Shown: positions 32,295 through 41,640 of the stretch, piece after piece | Position numbering within the stretch: position 1 is the first letter of the stretch | Layout of the letters: the number at the start of each line of letters is the position of its first letter | DNA from: CAVUCH01 sp963763095 | GTDB lineage: Bacteria > Acidobacteriota > Vicinamibacteria > Vicinamibacterales > JAENWD01 | Assembly: GCA_963763095.1 (NCBI GenBank) | Contig: CAVXNR010000022.1 | Coordinates: 434,001 to 498,000 of the forward strand | Reading direction: 5' to 3' | DNA: 64,000 nt | Translations under genes and position numbers: made by a program | Notes under the pieces: generated by a model | What the model was told of the DNA's origin: nothing | The model's database searches: none | Seen by the model: the letters and a program-made list of their open reading frames with translations, nothing else

Positions 32295-33842
32295 GTGCAC
32301 ACGCGGCTCGCGCGGTTCGCCTGGGGTGTCCTCTCCTACAATATCGCCGTCATCCTCTGGGGCGCTTATGTCCGCGCGAGCGGCTCGGGAGCAGGCTGCG
32401 GCAGCCACTGGCCGTTCTGCAACGGCGAGGTACTGCCGCGAGATCCAGGCGTGGCCACGATCATCGAGTTCTCGCATCGCGCCACCAGCGGGCTGGCGCT
32501 GCTCTTTGTCGTCGCGTTGCTCGTCTGGACGCTGCGCGGGACGCGGGCGGGCCACCCCGCGCGCGGCGCCGCATGGGCCTCGCTCTTTTTCATGCTGACC
32601 GAGGCGGCCGTTGGCGCCGGACTCGTGCTCTTCCGGCTCGTGGCAGACAATGCCACGATGGCCCGGGCGCTGTTCATGGCGGCACACCTGATGAACACGT
32701 TCATCCTCGTCGGGTGCCTGACGCTGACCGCGTACTGGCTCTCGGGGGGAGTGCCGGTGCGCGTCCGCGGTGCGGGATGGCGCGGTGGCGCTGTGGCGCT
32801 CGGTCTCGCGGCCCTCATTCTGACGGGGATCAGCGGCGCGGTCGCGGCGCTCGGGGACACGCTGTTTCCGGCGGGATCGCTCGCGGATGCGCTGTGGAAT
32901 GACCTGTCCCCCACGTCGCACCTGCTGATCCGCTTGCGCGTGCTGCACCCCGCCATCGCGATTGGCACCGGCGTGCTGATCGCATTCGGCGCGCCACGCC
33001 TCCTGCGGGATGACGCGGATCCCTCGCGCCGGTTTGCCGGTGCGGCGGCGTCTCTGGCGGCCCTTCAGCTCGCCGTCGGGATCGCAAACGTCATTCTCCT
33101 TGCGCCGATCTGGATGCAGCTCGTCCACCTGCTGGTTGCCGATGCGCTCTGGATTGCCTGCGTGCTCCTTTCGGCGCGCGTGCTTGGGAGCGACCGAGCG
33201 CGTCAGCGCTGCTGCAGCCGCGTGAGCGATGACGGCCCTGCGTCACCCTCCCGGGAGGGCATTGAGAATGATCCCAAGATGAGGAGCCGAAACGTGCAGG
33301 CGAGCTCTGAGCTTTCGATGAACGGCATCGGCGACGTGCGGACCACCGCGATCGTCGTGGCGGTCACCCATTCACCGCTGGGCCCGATCCACGTGGCCAC
33401 GCGGGGCGGTACGCTGTGCGCCCTCAGCTTCGAGGACTACTGGGCCCACGAACAGCAGCACCTCGTACGACGATTCGGCACCGTGCGGCTTGAGCCGGGC
33501 GCATGCACCGAGGCCGTCGCCGCGGTCGATCGCTATTTCGCCGGCGAGACTGCCGCACTCGACGCAGTTGCTGCGGAGCCGGGGGGCACGCCGTTCCAGG
33601 CTCGCGTCTGGCGCGCCCTGCGTCAGATCCCAGCCGGCAGGACAATGTCGTATCGGGATCTGGCAGCCTCGATCGGCGAACCAACGGCCGTGCGGGCGGT
33701 GGCCGCAGCGAACGGGCGCAATCCCATCCCGCTGATCATCCCCTGCCACCGCGTGATCGGCGCGGACGGACGGCTCGTCGGCTATGGGGGCGGGCTGGAC
33801 CGGAAGGCCTGGCTACTGAGGCACGAGGGAGTGTTCGTGTAG
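32295..33842 (+). CDS. Heme A synthase (CtaA/COX15) joined in frame to O6-alkylguanine-DNA methyltransferase
   Basis: One open frame of 515 residues holds two unrelated proteins. Residues ~1-305 are a COX15/CtaA membrane protein with about eight helices and the four heme-ligand histidines (FSHRATSG, AAHLMNTF, RVLHPAIA, LVHLLVADA); it converts heme O to heme A for cytochrome oxidase. Residues ~340-515 are an Ogt-type methyltransferase with FQARVWRALRQIPAG, AVAAANGRNP and active-site Cys484 in IPCHRVIG. ATGs at 33279 and 33318 could start ogt separately, and a single-base shift near 33180-33220 would end ctaA. Given the many indels nearby, two adjacent genes are more likely than a true fusion. 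Start GTG at 32295. Confidence 0.85.
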   Translation: MHTRLARFAWGVLSYNIAVILWGAYVRASGSGAGCGSHWPFCNGEVLPRDPGVATIIEFSHRATSGLALLFVVALLVWTLRGTRAGHPARGAAWASLFFMLTEAAVGAGLVLFRLVADNATMARALFMAAHLMNTFILVGCLTLTAYWLSGGVPVRVRGAGWRGGAVALGLAALILTGISGAVAALGDTLFPAGSLADALWNDLSPTSHLLIRLRVLHPAIAIGTGVLIAFGAPRLLRDDADPSRRFAGAAASLAALQLAVGIANVILLAPIWMQLVHLLVADALWIACVLLSARVLGSDRARQRCCSRVSDDGPASPSREGIENDPKMRSRNVQASSELSMNGIGDVRTTAIVVAVTHSPLGPIHVATRGGTLCALSFEDYWAHEQQHLVRRFGTVRLEPGACTEAVAAVDRYFAGETAALDAVAAEPGGTPFQARVWRALRQIPAGRTMSYRDLAASIGEPTAVRAVAAANGRNPIPLIIPCHRVIGADGRLVGYGGGLDRKAWLLRHEGVFV

Positions 33843-33846
33843 GAAA

Positions 33847-33870
33847 GGGCGAAGCCGTGAAGCTCCGCCC
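33847..33870 (-). terminator. Terminator for nrdJ
   Basis: On the minus strand GGGCGGAGC pairs with GCTTCGCCC (one G-T wobble) around the loop TTCACG, followed by TTTCC. It lies 10 nt after the nrdJ stop and just beyond the convergent methyltransferase stop. Confidence 0.65.
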
Positions 33871-33879
33871 TCGAAGCGC

Positions 33880-36693
33880 TTACGCGCAACCACTCGTAGT
33901 CCCGCAGTTGGCGCACTTGTAGCAGCTGCCGCTGCGAATCATGATCGACCCGCACGTGGAGCACGGGGGCGCGTCTTCCTGGCTCTGAATTGCGGCACCT
34001 GCGTAGGTGCTCGCCTTTGCCGCCGCCGCTGACGCCGCGGGCGGTGCTGGCACGGCAGCCGGCGCCGGCAGCGTGTAATCGTGCGGGTCGGCGATGTTGA
34101 CGCCGGCATCCCACTGCGCCTCTGCCGACAGGAACTTGGTCGCCATCCAGCGGAAGACGTAGTCGACGATCGACTTCGCGAAGCGGACCTCCGCGTTCTT
34201 CGTCATCCCGGACGGCTCGAACCGGGTATGGCTGAACTTGTCCACCAGCACTTGCAGGGGCACGCCGTACTGCAGCGCGTAGGAGATCGCCTGAGCGAAC
34301 GCGTCGGCGAAGCCCGAAATCGTGGAGCCCTCCTTCGCCATGACGAGGAACAGCTCCCCGGGCGTGCCGTCCTGGAAGAGGCCGACGGTAACGTACCCCT
34401 CGTGCCCGCCGATGTCGAACTTGTGCGTGATGGCACGGCGCTCGTCCGGCAGCCGCCGGCGCACCGGCTTCGGCTGGGCTGCCACTACTGCCGCAGCGGC
34501 CTGCTGCACGGTCTCTGCCGCCGGGCCCTTCGCTTCGCGCGACGTGTTCAGCGGCTGTGTGCGCTTGCTGCCATCCCGGTAGATCGAAATCGCCTTCGCC
34601 CCGAGCTTCCATGACTCCATGTAGGCCTGGGTGATGTCCTCAACCGTCGCCTCCTTCGGCACGTTGACGGTCTTGCTGATCGCGCCCGAGATGAACGGCT
34701 GCGTAGCGCCCATCATCTTGATGTGACCCATGTACTGGATCGAGCGCTCACCCTTGGTGGCTTTGAACGCGCAGTCGAACACGGGCAGGTGCTGGTCCAG
34801 CAGGTGCGGCGCGCCTTCGATCGTCTCGTTCACGTCGATGTAGTCGACGATGTCGCGAATCTCGGCGTCGTTGTAGCCGAGCCGCCGCAAGGCCATCGGC
34901 ACCGTCTGGTTGACGATCTTCATCAGACCGCCGCCGACCAGCTTCTTGTATTTGACCAGCGCGATGTCGGGCTCGACCCCGGTGGTATCGCAATCCATCA
35001 TGAAGCCGATCGTGCCGGTGGGCGCCAGCACCGTGGCCTGCGCATTCCGGTAGCCGTGCTCGGCCCCGAGCTCCACCGCCTCGTCCCAGGCCTGTCTGGC
35101 CGCCGCGTAGAGATCCGCCGGCACGTGCTTCTGGTTCACGCCGCGCAGCGCGTCGCGATGCTTGCGCATCACGCGCAGGAACGGCTCGCGGTTCTTCGAG
35201 TAGCCGGCAAAGGGCCCGCCGTGATCGCGCGCGATCCGCGCCGATTGCGCGTAGGCCTCGCCGGTCATCAGCGCCGTGATGGCGGCCGAGAAGTCCCGCC
35301 CTCCGTCGCTGTCGTACGGCAGCCCGCGTGACATCAGCAACGCGCCGAGGTTCGCGTATCCCAGCCCGAGCGGACGATAGTCGCGGCTGTTCCGCTCGAT
35401 CGCCTTGGTCGGGTAGCTGGCGTTCTCGACGATGATCTCCTGGGCGGTGATGAAGACGCGCACCGCCGCCTTGAACGCCTCCGCGTCGAACTCGCCTCGC
35501 TCATCCACGAACTTCATCAGGTTGAGCGACGCCAGGTTGCAGGCCGAGTCATCGAGGAACATGTACTCGGAGCACGGATTGCTGGCGTTGATGCGGCTGG
35601 TGTTCGGGCACGTGTGCCACTCGTTGACGCTCGTGTCGAACTGCATCCCGGGATCGCCGCAGATGTGCGTGCCTTCCGCGATCTGGCGCATCAGGTCGCG
35701 CGCACGGTAGGTGTCCATGACCTGGCCGGTGGTGACGGCGTGGGTCTGCCACTCGCCATCGTCGAGCACCGCGCGCATGAACTCGTCGGTCACGCGGACG
35801 CTGTTGTTCGAGTTCTGGAAGAACACGGAGGCGTACGCGGGTCCGGTGAACGAACCGTCGTAGCCGGCGTCGATCAGTGCCCAGGCCTTCCGTTCCTCCT
35901 CGACCTTGCAGTTGATGAACTCGAGGATGTCCGGATGATCGCTGTTCAGGATGACCATCTTGGCCGCACGACGCGTCTTGCCGCCCGACTTGATGACGCC
36001 GGCGAACGCGTCGTAGCCCTTCATGAACGAGACAGGCCCCGACGCGGTGCCGCCGCCCGCAAGCAGCTCCTTCGACGATCGGATCGCCGACAGATTGCTG
36101 CCGGTACCAGAGCCGAATTTGAACAGCATGCCCTCGGTCCGCGCCAGCGTCAGGATCGAGTCCATCGTGTCGGAGACCGAGTTGATGAAGCAGGCGGAGC
36201 ACTGCGGCGCCGCCTCGAAGCCGCAGTTGAACCACACGGGGCTGTTGAACGCGCCGTGCTGGCGCACGAGCAGGTGCTTCAGATCGTCGCTGAATGCCTG
36301 GACGTCCGCCTCGGTCGCGAAGTAGTGCTGCTTGCGCCCCCACTCGGTGATCGTGGTGACCACGCGTCCGATCAGCTGCCTCACGGAACGCTCGCGCCCG
36401 GGCGTGCCGATCTGCCCGCGGAAGTATTTCGAGACGACGATGTTGGTGGCCTGCTGCGACCAGGCCTTCGGGATTTCGACGTCGCGCTGCTCGAACACGA
36501 CCTGGCCCCGTTCGTTGCCGATCACGGCCGCGCGGAGTTCCCACTCCACGTCATCGAACGGGTCGACGCCAGGCCGGCTGAAATACCGCGGGAACGAGAT
36601 GCCCAATTCTGCCGCCGGTTCGGATGGGATGACCTCGATGTCGACGACCCGCTCACCGGCCGCTGTGGTGTCCTGAGCCGCGCGCGTTTGCAT
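33880..36693 (-). CDS. nrdJ: Adenosylcobalamin-dependent ribonucleoside-diphosphate reductase
   Basis: A 937-residue class II ribonucleotide reductase making deoxyribonucleotides with B12 as radical source, oxygen-independent. The barrel has FNSPVWFNCGF, PQCSACFINSVSD, FKFGSGTGSNLS, NASNPCSEYMFLDD (catalytic Asn-Cys-Glu set) and VLAPTGTIGFMMDCDTTGVEPD. The C-terminus ends with a zinc-ribbon-like CSTCGSIMIRSGSCYKCANCG that carries redox-active cysteines. The ATG at 36693 (MQTRAAQD) is chosen for its GGAGG site 8 nt upstream; a longer frame extends to 36744. A promoter and a candidate NrdR box lie upstream. Intact frame. Confidence 0.96.
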   Translation of the reverse strand: MQTRAAQDTTAAGERVVDIEVIPSEPAAELGISFPRYFSRPGVDPFDDVEWELRAAVIGNERGQVVFEQRDVEIPKAWSQQATNIVVSKYFRGQIGTPGRERSVRQLIGRVVTTITEWGRKQHYFATEADVQAFSDDLKHLLVRQHGAFNSPVWFNCGFEAAPQCSACFINSVSDTMDSILTLARTEGMLFKFGSGTGSNLSAIRSSKELLAGGGTASGPVSFMKGYDAFAGVIKSGGKTRRAAKMVILNSDHPDILEFINCKVEEERKAWALIDAGYDGSFTGPAYASVFFQNSNNSVRVTDEFMRAVLDDGEWQTHAVTTGQVMDTYRARDLMRQIAEGTHICGDPGMQFDTSVNEWHTCPNTSRINASNPCSEYMFLDDSACNLASLNLMKFVDERGEFDAEAFKAAVRVFITAQEIIVENASYPTKAIERNSRDYRPLGLGYANLGALLMSRGLPYDSDGGRDFSAAITALMTGEAYAQSARIARDHGGPFAGYSKNREPFLRVMRKHRDALRGVNQKHVPADLYAAARQAWDEAVELGAEHGYRNAQATVLAPTGTIGFMMDCDTTGVEPDIALVKYKKLVGGGLMKIVNQTVPMALRRLGYNDAEIRDIVDYIDVNETIEGAPHLLDQHLPVFDCAFKATKGERSIQYMGHIKMMGATQPFISGAISKTVNVPKEATVEDITQAYMESWKLGAKAISIYRDGSKRTQPLNTSREAKGPAAETVQQAAAAVVAAQPKPVRRRLPDERRAITHKFDIGGHEGYVTVGLFQDGTPGELFLVMAKEGSTISGFADAFAQAISYALQYGVPLQVLVDKFSHTRFEPSGMTKNAEVRFAKSIVDYVFRWMATKFLSAEAQWDAGVNIADPHDYTLPAPAAVPAPPAASAAAAKASTYAGAAIQSQEDAPPCSTCGSIMIRSGSCYKCANCGTTSGCA

Positions 36694-36854
36694 GTGTGTT
36701 CCTCCAAACGGCGCGCGCGTCATCGCTCCGATGTGCGCGCGCAAACAATCTTGATGTGGATCGGCGCGCTCAGGCGTTCTCGCCTGCCCGGGAGAGTCGT
36801 TGGGCAGGACGTGGGACGTTCCTGCGGTCTGACCGCTCCGCGCGCCGGACCGGA

Positions 36855-36883
36855 ACTATGCGCGCGCCTCTCTGGTTTGTCAA
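36855..36883 (-). promoter_or_regulatory. Sigma-70-type promoter for nrdJ
   Basis: On the minus strand a perfect TTGACA (-35, 36883-36878) is separated by 17 nt from CATAGT (-10, 36860-36855). This leaves a 5' leader of about 155 nt before the nrdJ start. Confidence 0.65.
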
Positions 36884-36891
36884 ACGCGCGA

Positions 36892-36907
36892 ACACTACAT
36901 ATTGTGG
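36892..36907 (-). promoter_or_regulatory. Candidate NrdR box
   Basis: The 16-mer CCACAATATGTAGTGT on the minus strand closely matches the NrdR-box consensus (ACACWATATMTWGTGT). It lies 8 nt upstream of the nrdJ -35. Only one copy is evident; most regulated genes have two. Confidence 0.7.
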
Positions 36908-37390
36908 AGATCTTTTAGGTCAGTCGCAAGATGTGGCAAAACTTGGCCAGAAAATGCTGGGGTCGGCCGTAAGCGCTAGCTCATGCGTCTGGCGGCGCTT
37001 GTGAAGCCGGCGAACATGGCGCGCGCCATATCGCCGATAGGTCATCTGCAGTGCCAGAGAATGCGACAAAGAGGCCAAAAAATAGGAGTTTCACCCGGAG
37101 ACCTGCAAAAAAAGGAGAGGGCAGGCGGGGAGGGGTCCGGAGACCACCTCCCCCGTGCACAGGCAGAGGTTCGGGTGGGTTTCTCCCCTCGCGGGAGTGC
37201 GAGGAAAGGCGAATCGTTGTTGCTGTTGGTTAGAGCAAGCGAGATGCCACGCCCAACGAGCCGCGAAATGCAAGGGGTTGAGGCCGTGAGCAGACCGGCG
37301 AGCAGAGAAACTGCTCACACCACAGGAGGCGCGGTGCCACGTGTGTGCAGGCCTGGGCATCCCTCAGGCTGCTCGCTGGCCCATCAGCGT
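36908..37390. other. Gene-free spacer
   Basis: No credible coding frame on either strand. It holds two short A runs (about 37074 and 37108) and an imperfect hairpin, GTGAGCAG (37287-37294) with CTGCTCAC (37311-37318), which could end transcription of the minus-strand lipoprotein gene. I see no RNA gene. Confidence 0.5.
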
Positions 37391-38017
37391 CTATCTGTTC
37401 GACAGCACGCCTGCAATCACGGCGGCCTTGTCGGCGAGCGTGCGCGCGAACACGAAGTTACGATCCTTGATGGCCTGATCCGCCAGCACCATGAAGCGCT
37501 TGGCGGTGTCGTACTGCGCCTTGGCGTCTGCGCTCAGCGCGACGTAATCGACGTGGTTCAGGTCCCTCGCCGCACGCATCAATTGCTGGCGGATGGTTCC
37601 CTCGGTGGCCGCGGACTCCGTCGTTGGGGCGAGTTGCAGCACGGGCGCGGGGTCGGACCCGGGCGCCTCTTCTGCTGGCCGCTGGCCCTCCACCGACGCC
37701 TCAGGTCTCGGCAACTCCGCGGGCTTGGGCTCCTGCCGCGGGCCGTCGGCTCTGGCCATGTCGCGCCGCCGCGGCGGTGTGGACGGACGTCCCGCCTCCG
37801 GTGGCGGAGGCGTCGTGGCGCCCTCGATCGGTCCGCCAGCCAGGGGAGGCAGCAGCCGGGGCGGCGGCAGCGGTGCGGCGAGCGGGGGCAGCTCGGGCTC
37901 GAGGTCAGGCTGCGGCTTGGCACACCCGGCGCAGACACAGAGGGTCATCGTCAGCAGCATCGCCCCGACAATCGGCGCCGGGCGGTCACGCACGGCACTC
38001 ACCCATCCAGCCCCCAT
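37391..38017 (-). CDS. Proline-rich lipoprotein of unknown function
   Basis: A 208-residue protein. A basic N-terminus and hydrophobic stretch (APIVGAMLLTMTLCVCAGC) end in a lipobox, so Cys about 32 would be lipidated. A proline-rich linker (about 35-125) reaches to a helical C-terminal domain (IRQQLMRAARDLNHVDYVAL to FARTLADKAAVIAGVL) that resembles the periplasmic helical hairpins often linked to envelope sensing. The gene begins 15 nt after the histidine kinase gene and is probably in the same transcript. I do not recognise a named family. Confidence 0.75.
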   Translation of the reverse strand: MGAGWVSAVRDRPAPIVGAMLLTMTLCVCAGCAKPQPDLEPELPPLAAPLPPPRLLPPLAGGPIEGATTPPPPEAGRPSTPPRRRDMARADGPRQEPKPAELPRPEASVEGQRPAEEAPGSDPAPVLQLAPTTESAATEGTIRQQLMRAARDLNHVDYVALSADAKAQYDTAKRFMVLADQAIKDRNFVFARTLADKAAVIAGVLSNR

Positions 38018-38032
38018 CTGCGGCGACCTCGA

Positions 38033-39905
38033 TCATGCCTCGGGAATCAGCACGCGGAACGTGGTGCCCACGCCCGGCGTGGACTGAACCTCGATGTCGC
38101 CGTCGTGCAACTGCACAGTACGGTACACCATCGAGAGCCCGATGCCGGTGCCTTTTGGCCGCGTGGTGAAGTACAGATCGAAGATCCGTTGGAGGTGTTC
38201 CGGCTGGATCCCCGTCCCGGTGTCTTCAACCGACAGTTCCACGCGGCTCTTCGAGGCCCGCCGCGTGCCGAACCGGAGCACGCCGCCTCCCGGCATCGCC
38301 TGGCATGCGTTCAGCGCGAGGTTCAGGATCGCCTGCCGGAGCATGCCCGCGTCACCGTTGACGTACAGGCACCGAGGGCGGCGCGTGCATCTCGACCCGC
38401 ACGCCGCTCGCGGGCGCCTCACCCTGGATCACCCGGGCGACCTCCTCGAGAAGCGCCGCCGGATCGACCGGCTGCAGCCTGAGATCTTCGGGTCGCGTGA
38501 ACCGCAGAAAACCCTGCAGCACCTGATCGAGGCGCTTGATCTCGTTCGAGATGACCGACACGTGATCCAGGGCGCCCGTGAGATCGGCGGCCGGCGCGAC
38601 GGTCGCGACCGCGCCGCCGCCGCCGGCTGCTGTCGCCACGGCCGTTTCCCCGAGCGCGGCCGCGCGCAGGGCCGGACGTCCCCCGGAGAGCTTCTGGCGA
38701 AGGAGCTCGAGGTGGATCATCATGGCGTTCAGCGGGTTCTTCACCTCATGGGCGACGCCGGCGGAGAGTCGCCCGAGCGCGGTGAGCTTGCTCGAGTACC
38801 GCAACGTGGACTGCACGTTGGCCAGTGCGTCGAGGTTGCGCCCCGTCAGCATCACGCCCACGAGCCGGTGGTCGACGTCTTCCACCACGTGGGTGCTGAC
38901 CAGCCACTCACTGTCCTCCTCGGCGCCGGCTTCTCGCGCCTGCATGGAGACGGGGCCGTGTGACTGGCGCGACGCGAGCGTCTTGTGCACGAGATCGCGC
39001 CAGGGGGCCGGCATGTCCACACCGCCGGCAACCTGCGGCGCCAGCGCACGCATGGCTGGATTGGCGAACAGCAGCTCGCCACTGCCGTTGAAGATCGCCA
39101 CCGCGTCTTCCAGCCGCTCGACGACCGTCTCGAGGTTTGCCTTCTGCCCCGCCAGGGCGGTGCGGTCGGCCGAGAGCTTGTCGCTCACCGCGCTGAAGAA
39201 CATCCCGAGGTCGCCGAACTCGTCCTTCGGCAGATCGAACGTGACGCCGGTCTCGCCGCGCTGCAGCCGGGTCAGACCGCTCTTGATCACATGAATGGGA
39301 CGGAGGAAGAGCTGCGCCAGCAGCATCGCCATAAACGTGGCGATGATGAGCGCCCCCAGCACCGTGCCGATCGCTGGGCGAAGAGCCCCTTCGAGCTCCC
39401 GCCGCACGAGGAGGGTCGAAATGCCGATACGGATGGCGCCGAAGTCACCGCTACCCAGCATCAGCCGCTCGCGCACTTCCACGTTGCGTCCGGGGTCGGT
39501 AAAAATCAACCAGACCTGGCGCAGCGGCCGCATCGCGATCAGATCGTCGACCTGCTGCAGTGCGGGCAGCCGGCGGCCGATGCGGCTCGGATCGCTGTGG
39601 GCCATGATCGTCCCGGACGGGTCGACGATCGCGGCGTAGGTGACGTCGCGCGAGTAGATGCTGGATTCGAGGATCGACTTCAGCCCCGCGTCCTGCCGCA
39701 GCGCCGTGTAGGGGTCGGAGGCGCGCGGTGCGATGCCCTGGGTGCGCTGGTAGATGGCGCGCGAGAGCAGCAGGCCGCGGGCCTTGCTCTCTTCGAGGCT
39801 GTACCTCGCGAGGGATCCCAGGTGGTACAGGCTGAGGGCCACGACCACGGCGCCGACCGTGGAGGTCACGCCGAGAACCTGCTTGGTCTTGATGTTCAGC
39901 CGCAT
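38033..39905 (-). CDS. NtrB-type membrane sensor histidine kinase (apparent frameshift)
   Basis: A sensor kinase of about 620 residues. The first membrane helix (VLGVTSTVGAVVVALSLYHL) precedes an extracytoplasmic sensor region (about 40-170), a second helix (AIGTVLGALIIATFMAMLL) and a HAMP-like linker. A PAS-like segment (VEDAVAIFNGSGELLFANPAMRAL) follows, then the phosphoacceptor motif SAGVAHEVKNPLNAM. An Ala/Gly-rich insert interrupts the dimerisation domain. After a frame change near 38370 the ATPase part gives QAILNLALNACQAMPGGG (N box), VEDTGTGI (G1) and KGTGIGLSMVYR (G2). It surely pairs with the sigma-54 activator encoded immediately upstream in the same direction. Confidence 0.87.
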
Positions 39906-39950
39906 GGATGCCAGGCGTGACGTCAGGACCCGGGCTGACCGGTGTCGAAC

Positions 39951-41372
39951 CTACTCAGCGCGGGGCGCGGCCTTCCGCAGCTTCAGCCGATTGAGCTTGT
40001 TGTGCAGCGTCTTGAGGCTGATGCCCAGAATCTGCGCCGCGCGGGTCTTGTTGTCGCGCGTGTGCTCCAGGGTCATGAGGATCAGGCGGCGCTCAGCCTC
40101 CTCGACGGTCGTCCCCGGCGACAGAGCGAGCGCAGGCTGCCCGGACGGTGGCGTGTCCACCAGCGACGGCGGCAGATGCCGCAGCTCGATGAACTCCCCT
40201 TCCGCGAGGATCGTCGCCCGCTCGATCACGTTGCGCAGCTCCCGCACGTTTCCGGGCCAGTGATACCCCTCGATGATGCGCATGGCATCCTGGCTCACGG
40301 CCATGATCGAACGGTTGTTGCGCTGGTTGAACTCGGTCAGGAACGCCTCCACGAGCAGCGGCAGGTCTTCTCGGCGATCCCGCAGCGGCGGCAGGACGAT
40401 CGCGAACACATTCAGCCGATAGTACAGGTCCTCGCGCAGCTTGCCCTTCTGCACGGCCTCAGCTGGATCCACGTTCGTGGCCGCGATGACCCGCACGTCG
40501 ACCGGCTGCTCCATCCGCCCGCCGAGCCGGCGGAACTTGCGCTCCTGCAGCACCCGCAGCAGCTTCACCTGCGTCTGCGGTGTCATCTCGGCAATCTCGT
40601 CGAGGAACAGTGTGCCGTGATCGGCGAGCTCGAAGCAGCCTTGCCGGCGTTCGGCGGCGCCGGTAAATGCGCCCTTCTCGTGGCCGAAGATCTCGCTCTC
40701 GAGCAGCGTTTCTGGAATCGCGGCGCAATTGATGGGCACGTATGGCATGGCCGCGCGCGGGCTCAACTGATGGATCGTGAGCGCTACGAGCTCCTTGCCC
40801 GTCCCGCTCTCCCCGCTGATCAGCACCGACGCACCAGTGGGACCCGCCTGCTCGATGATTTGATACACCTTCCGCATCTGCGGGCTGTGTCCGATCATCG
40901 GGCCGAACGTGCCCCGTTCGCGCAGCTGCCGGCGCAGTACCTTCACCTCCCGAAGCGTCTGCTGCCGCTCGACGACTTTCTCGAGCAGGATCTGCAGGCG
41001 CTGCGGGTCGACCGGTTTGGTGAGATAGTCGTAGGCGCCGACCTTGATGGCCTCGACCGCGGTCTCGACGGAGCCCTGCCCCGTGAGGATGATGGTGGTG
41101 ATGTCGCGGTCCTGCTCCTGCAGGCGGCGGACGAGCTCGAGCCCGTTGATGCCGGGCATGGCCAGGTCGCTGATGATGATGCCGGGCCGGAAGCTCGTGA
41201 CCTTGCGCAGCGCCTCTTCACCGTCGGAGGCTGCGTCGGCGACGAACCCCCACGTGCGTACCAGCTCGATGAGCCCGTAACGCGTAGCGGGATCGTCTTC
41301 GACCAGCAGAAGACGTTCACCGAGCCCGGGTGCGGTGGCGCCGTCGATTTCAAGTTCCGCGGTGCTGTGCAT
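39951..41372 (-). CDS. NtrC-family sigma-54-dependent response regulator
   Basis: A 473-residue activator. The receiver domain (about 18-135) has phosphoacceptor Asp69 in IISDLAMPG and Lys119 in LTKPVD. The AAA+ domain shows Walker A GESGTGKE (187-194), the sigma-54 contact loop GAFTGA (234-239), Walker B TLFLDEIAEM and arginine finger region. A Fis-type HTH (RDNKTRAAQILGISLKTLHNKL) is C-terminal. The start ATG at 41372 gives MHSTAELE; a longer open frame upstream has no family match. It is transcribed ahead of its kinase gene. Target promoters are not known; none of the spacers here shows a clear -24/-12. Confidence 0.95.
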   Translation of the reverse strand: MHSTAELEIDGATAPGLGERLLLVEDDPATRYGLIELVRTWGFVADAASDGEEALRKVTSFRPGIIISDLAMPGINGLELVRRLQEQDRDITTIILTGQGSVETAVEAIKVGAYDYLTKPVDPQRLQILLEKVVERQQTLREVKVLRRQLRERGTFGPMIGHSPQMRKVYQIIEQAGPTGASVLISGESGTGKELVALTIHQLSPRAAMPYVPINCAAIPETLLESEIFGHEKGAFTGAAERRQGCFELADHGTLFLDEIAEMTPQTQVKLLRVLQERKFRRLGGRMEQPVDVRVIAATNVDPAEAVQKGKLREDLYYRLNVFAIVLPPLRDRREDLPLLVEAFLTEFNQRNNRSIMAVSQDAMRIIEGYHWPGNVRELRNVIERATILAEGEFIELRHLPPSLVDTPPSGQPALALSPGTTVEEAERRLILMTLEHTRDNKTRAAQILGISLKTLHNKLNRLKLRKAAPRAE

Positions 41373-41640
41373 CTGTATCAGGCTGCCTCCCCAAACCACT
41401 ACCCGCAGGGCGCGGTTCAATTTTCCGGACGTGTCGGTCGCGAGCGTGAAAGGGCTCAGTGTACCCTCGTCATCCCACCCCGTAAAGCACTGCGACGACC
41501 CGCGCTTGACCTCAGCCGTTTGCGATCTGCCGTCCACGCCTCGGAAAGGCCACGCTCGCGACCCGTTCGTCCGGGTGACCGGACACGCGTACGGTCGGGC
41601 CATCCCTCGCGAGCGAGGCGCGTGTAGTACATTTCAACGA

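Noticed and set aside
30810..33128. A 772-codon minus-strand frame
   Set aside because: Its 5' part is antisense to ctaA; only the middle is real, as the N-terminal part of the alpha/beta-hydrolase and the signal peptide of the DUF547 protein.
36693..36855. Possible cobalamin riboswitch before nrdJ
   Set aside because: No B12-box-like conserved core could be found by eye in the leader, and it is short for that class. A covariance-model search would settle it.
36920..36960. Possible sigma-54 promoter (TGGCAAAACTTGGC)
   Set aside because: The spacing between the GG and GC elements is 2 nt too short for -24/-12, and no gene starts downstream at the right distance.
36983..38482. A 499-codon plus-strand frame
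   Set aside because: Only its first part falls in the gene-free spacer; the rest is antisense to the lipoprotein and histidine kinase genes. Composition is typical of a shadow frame.
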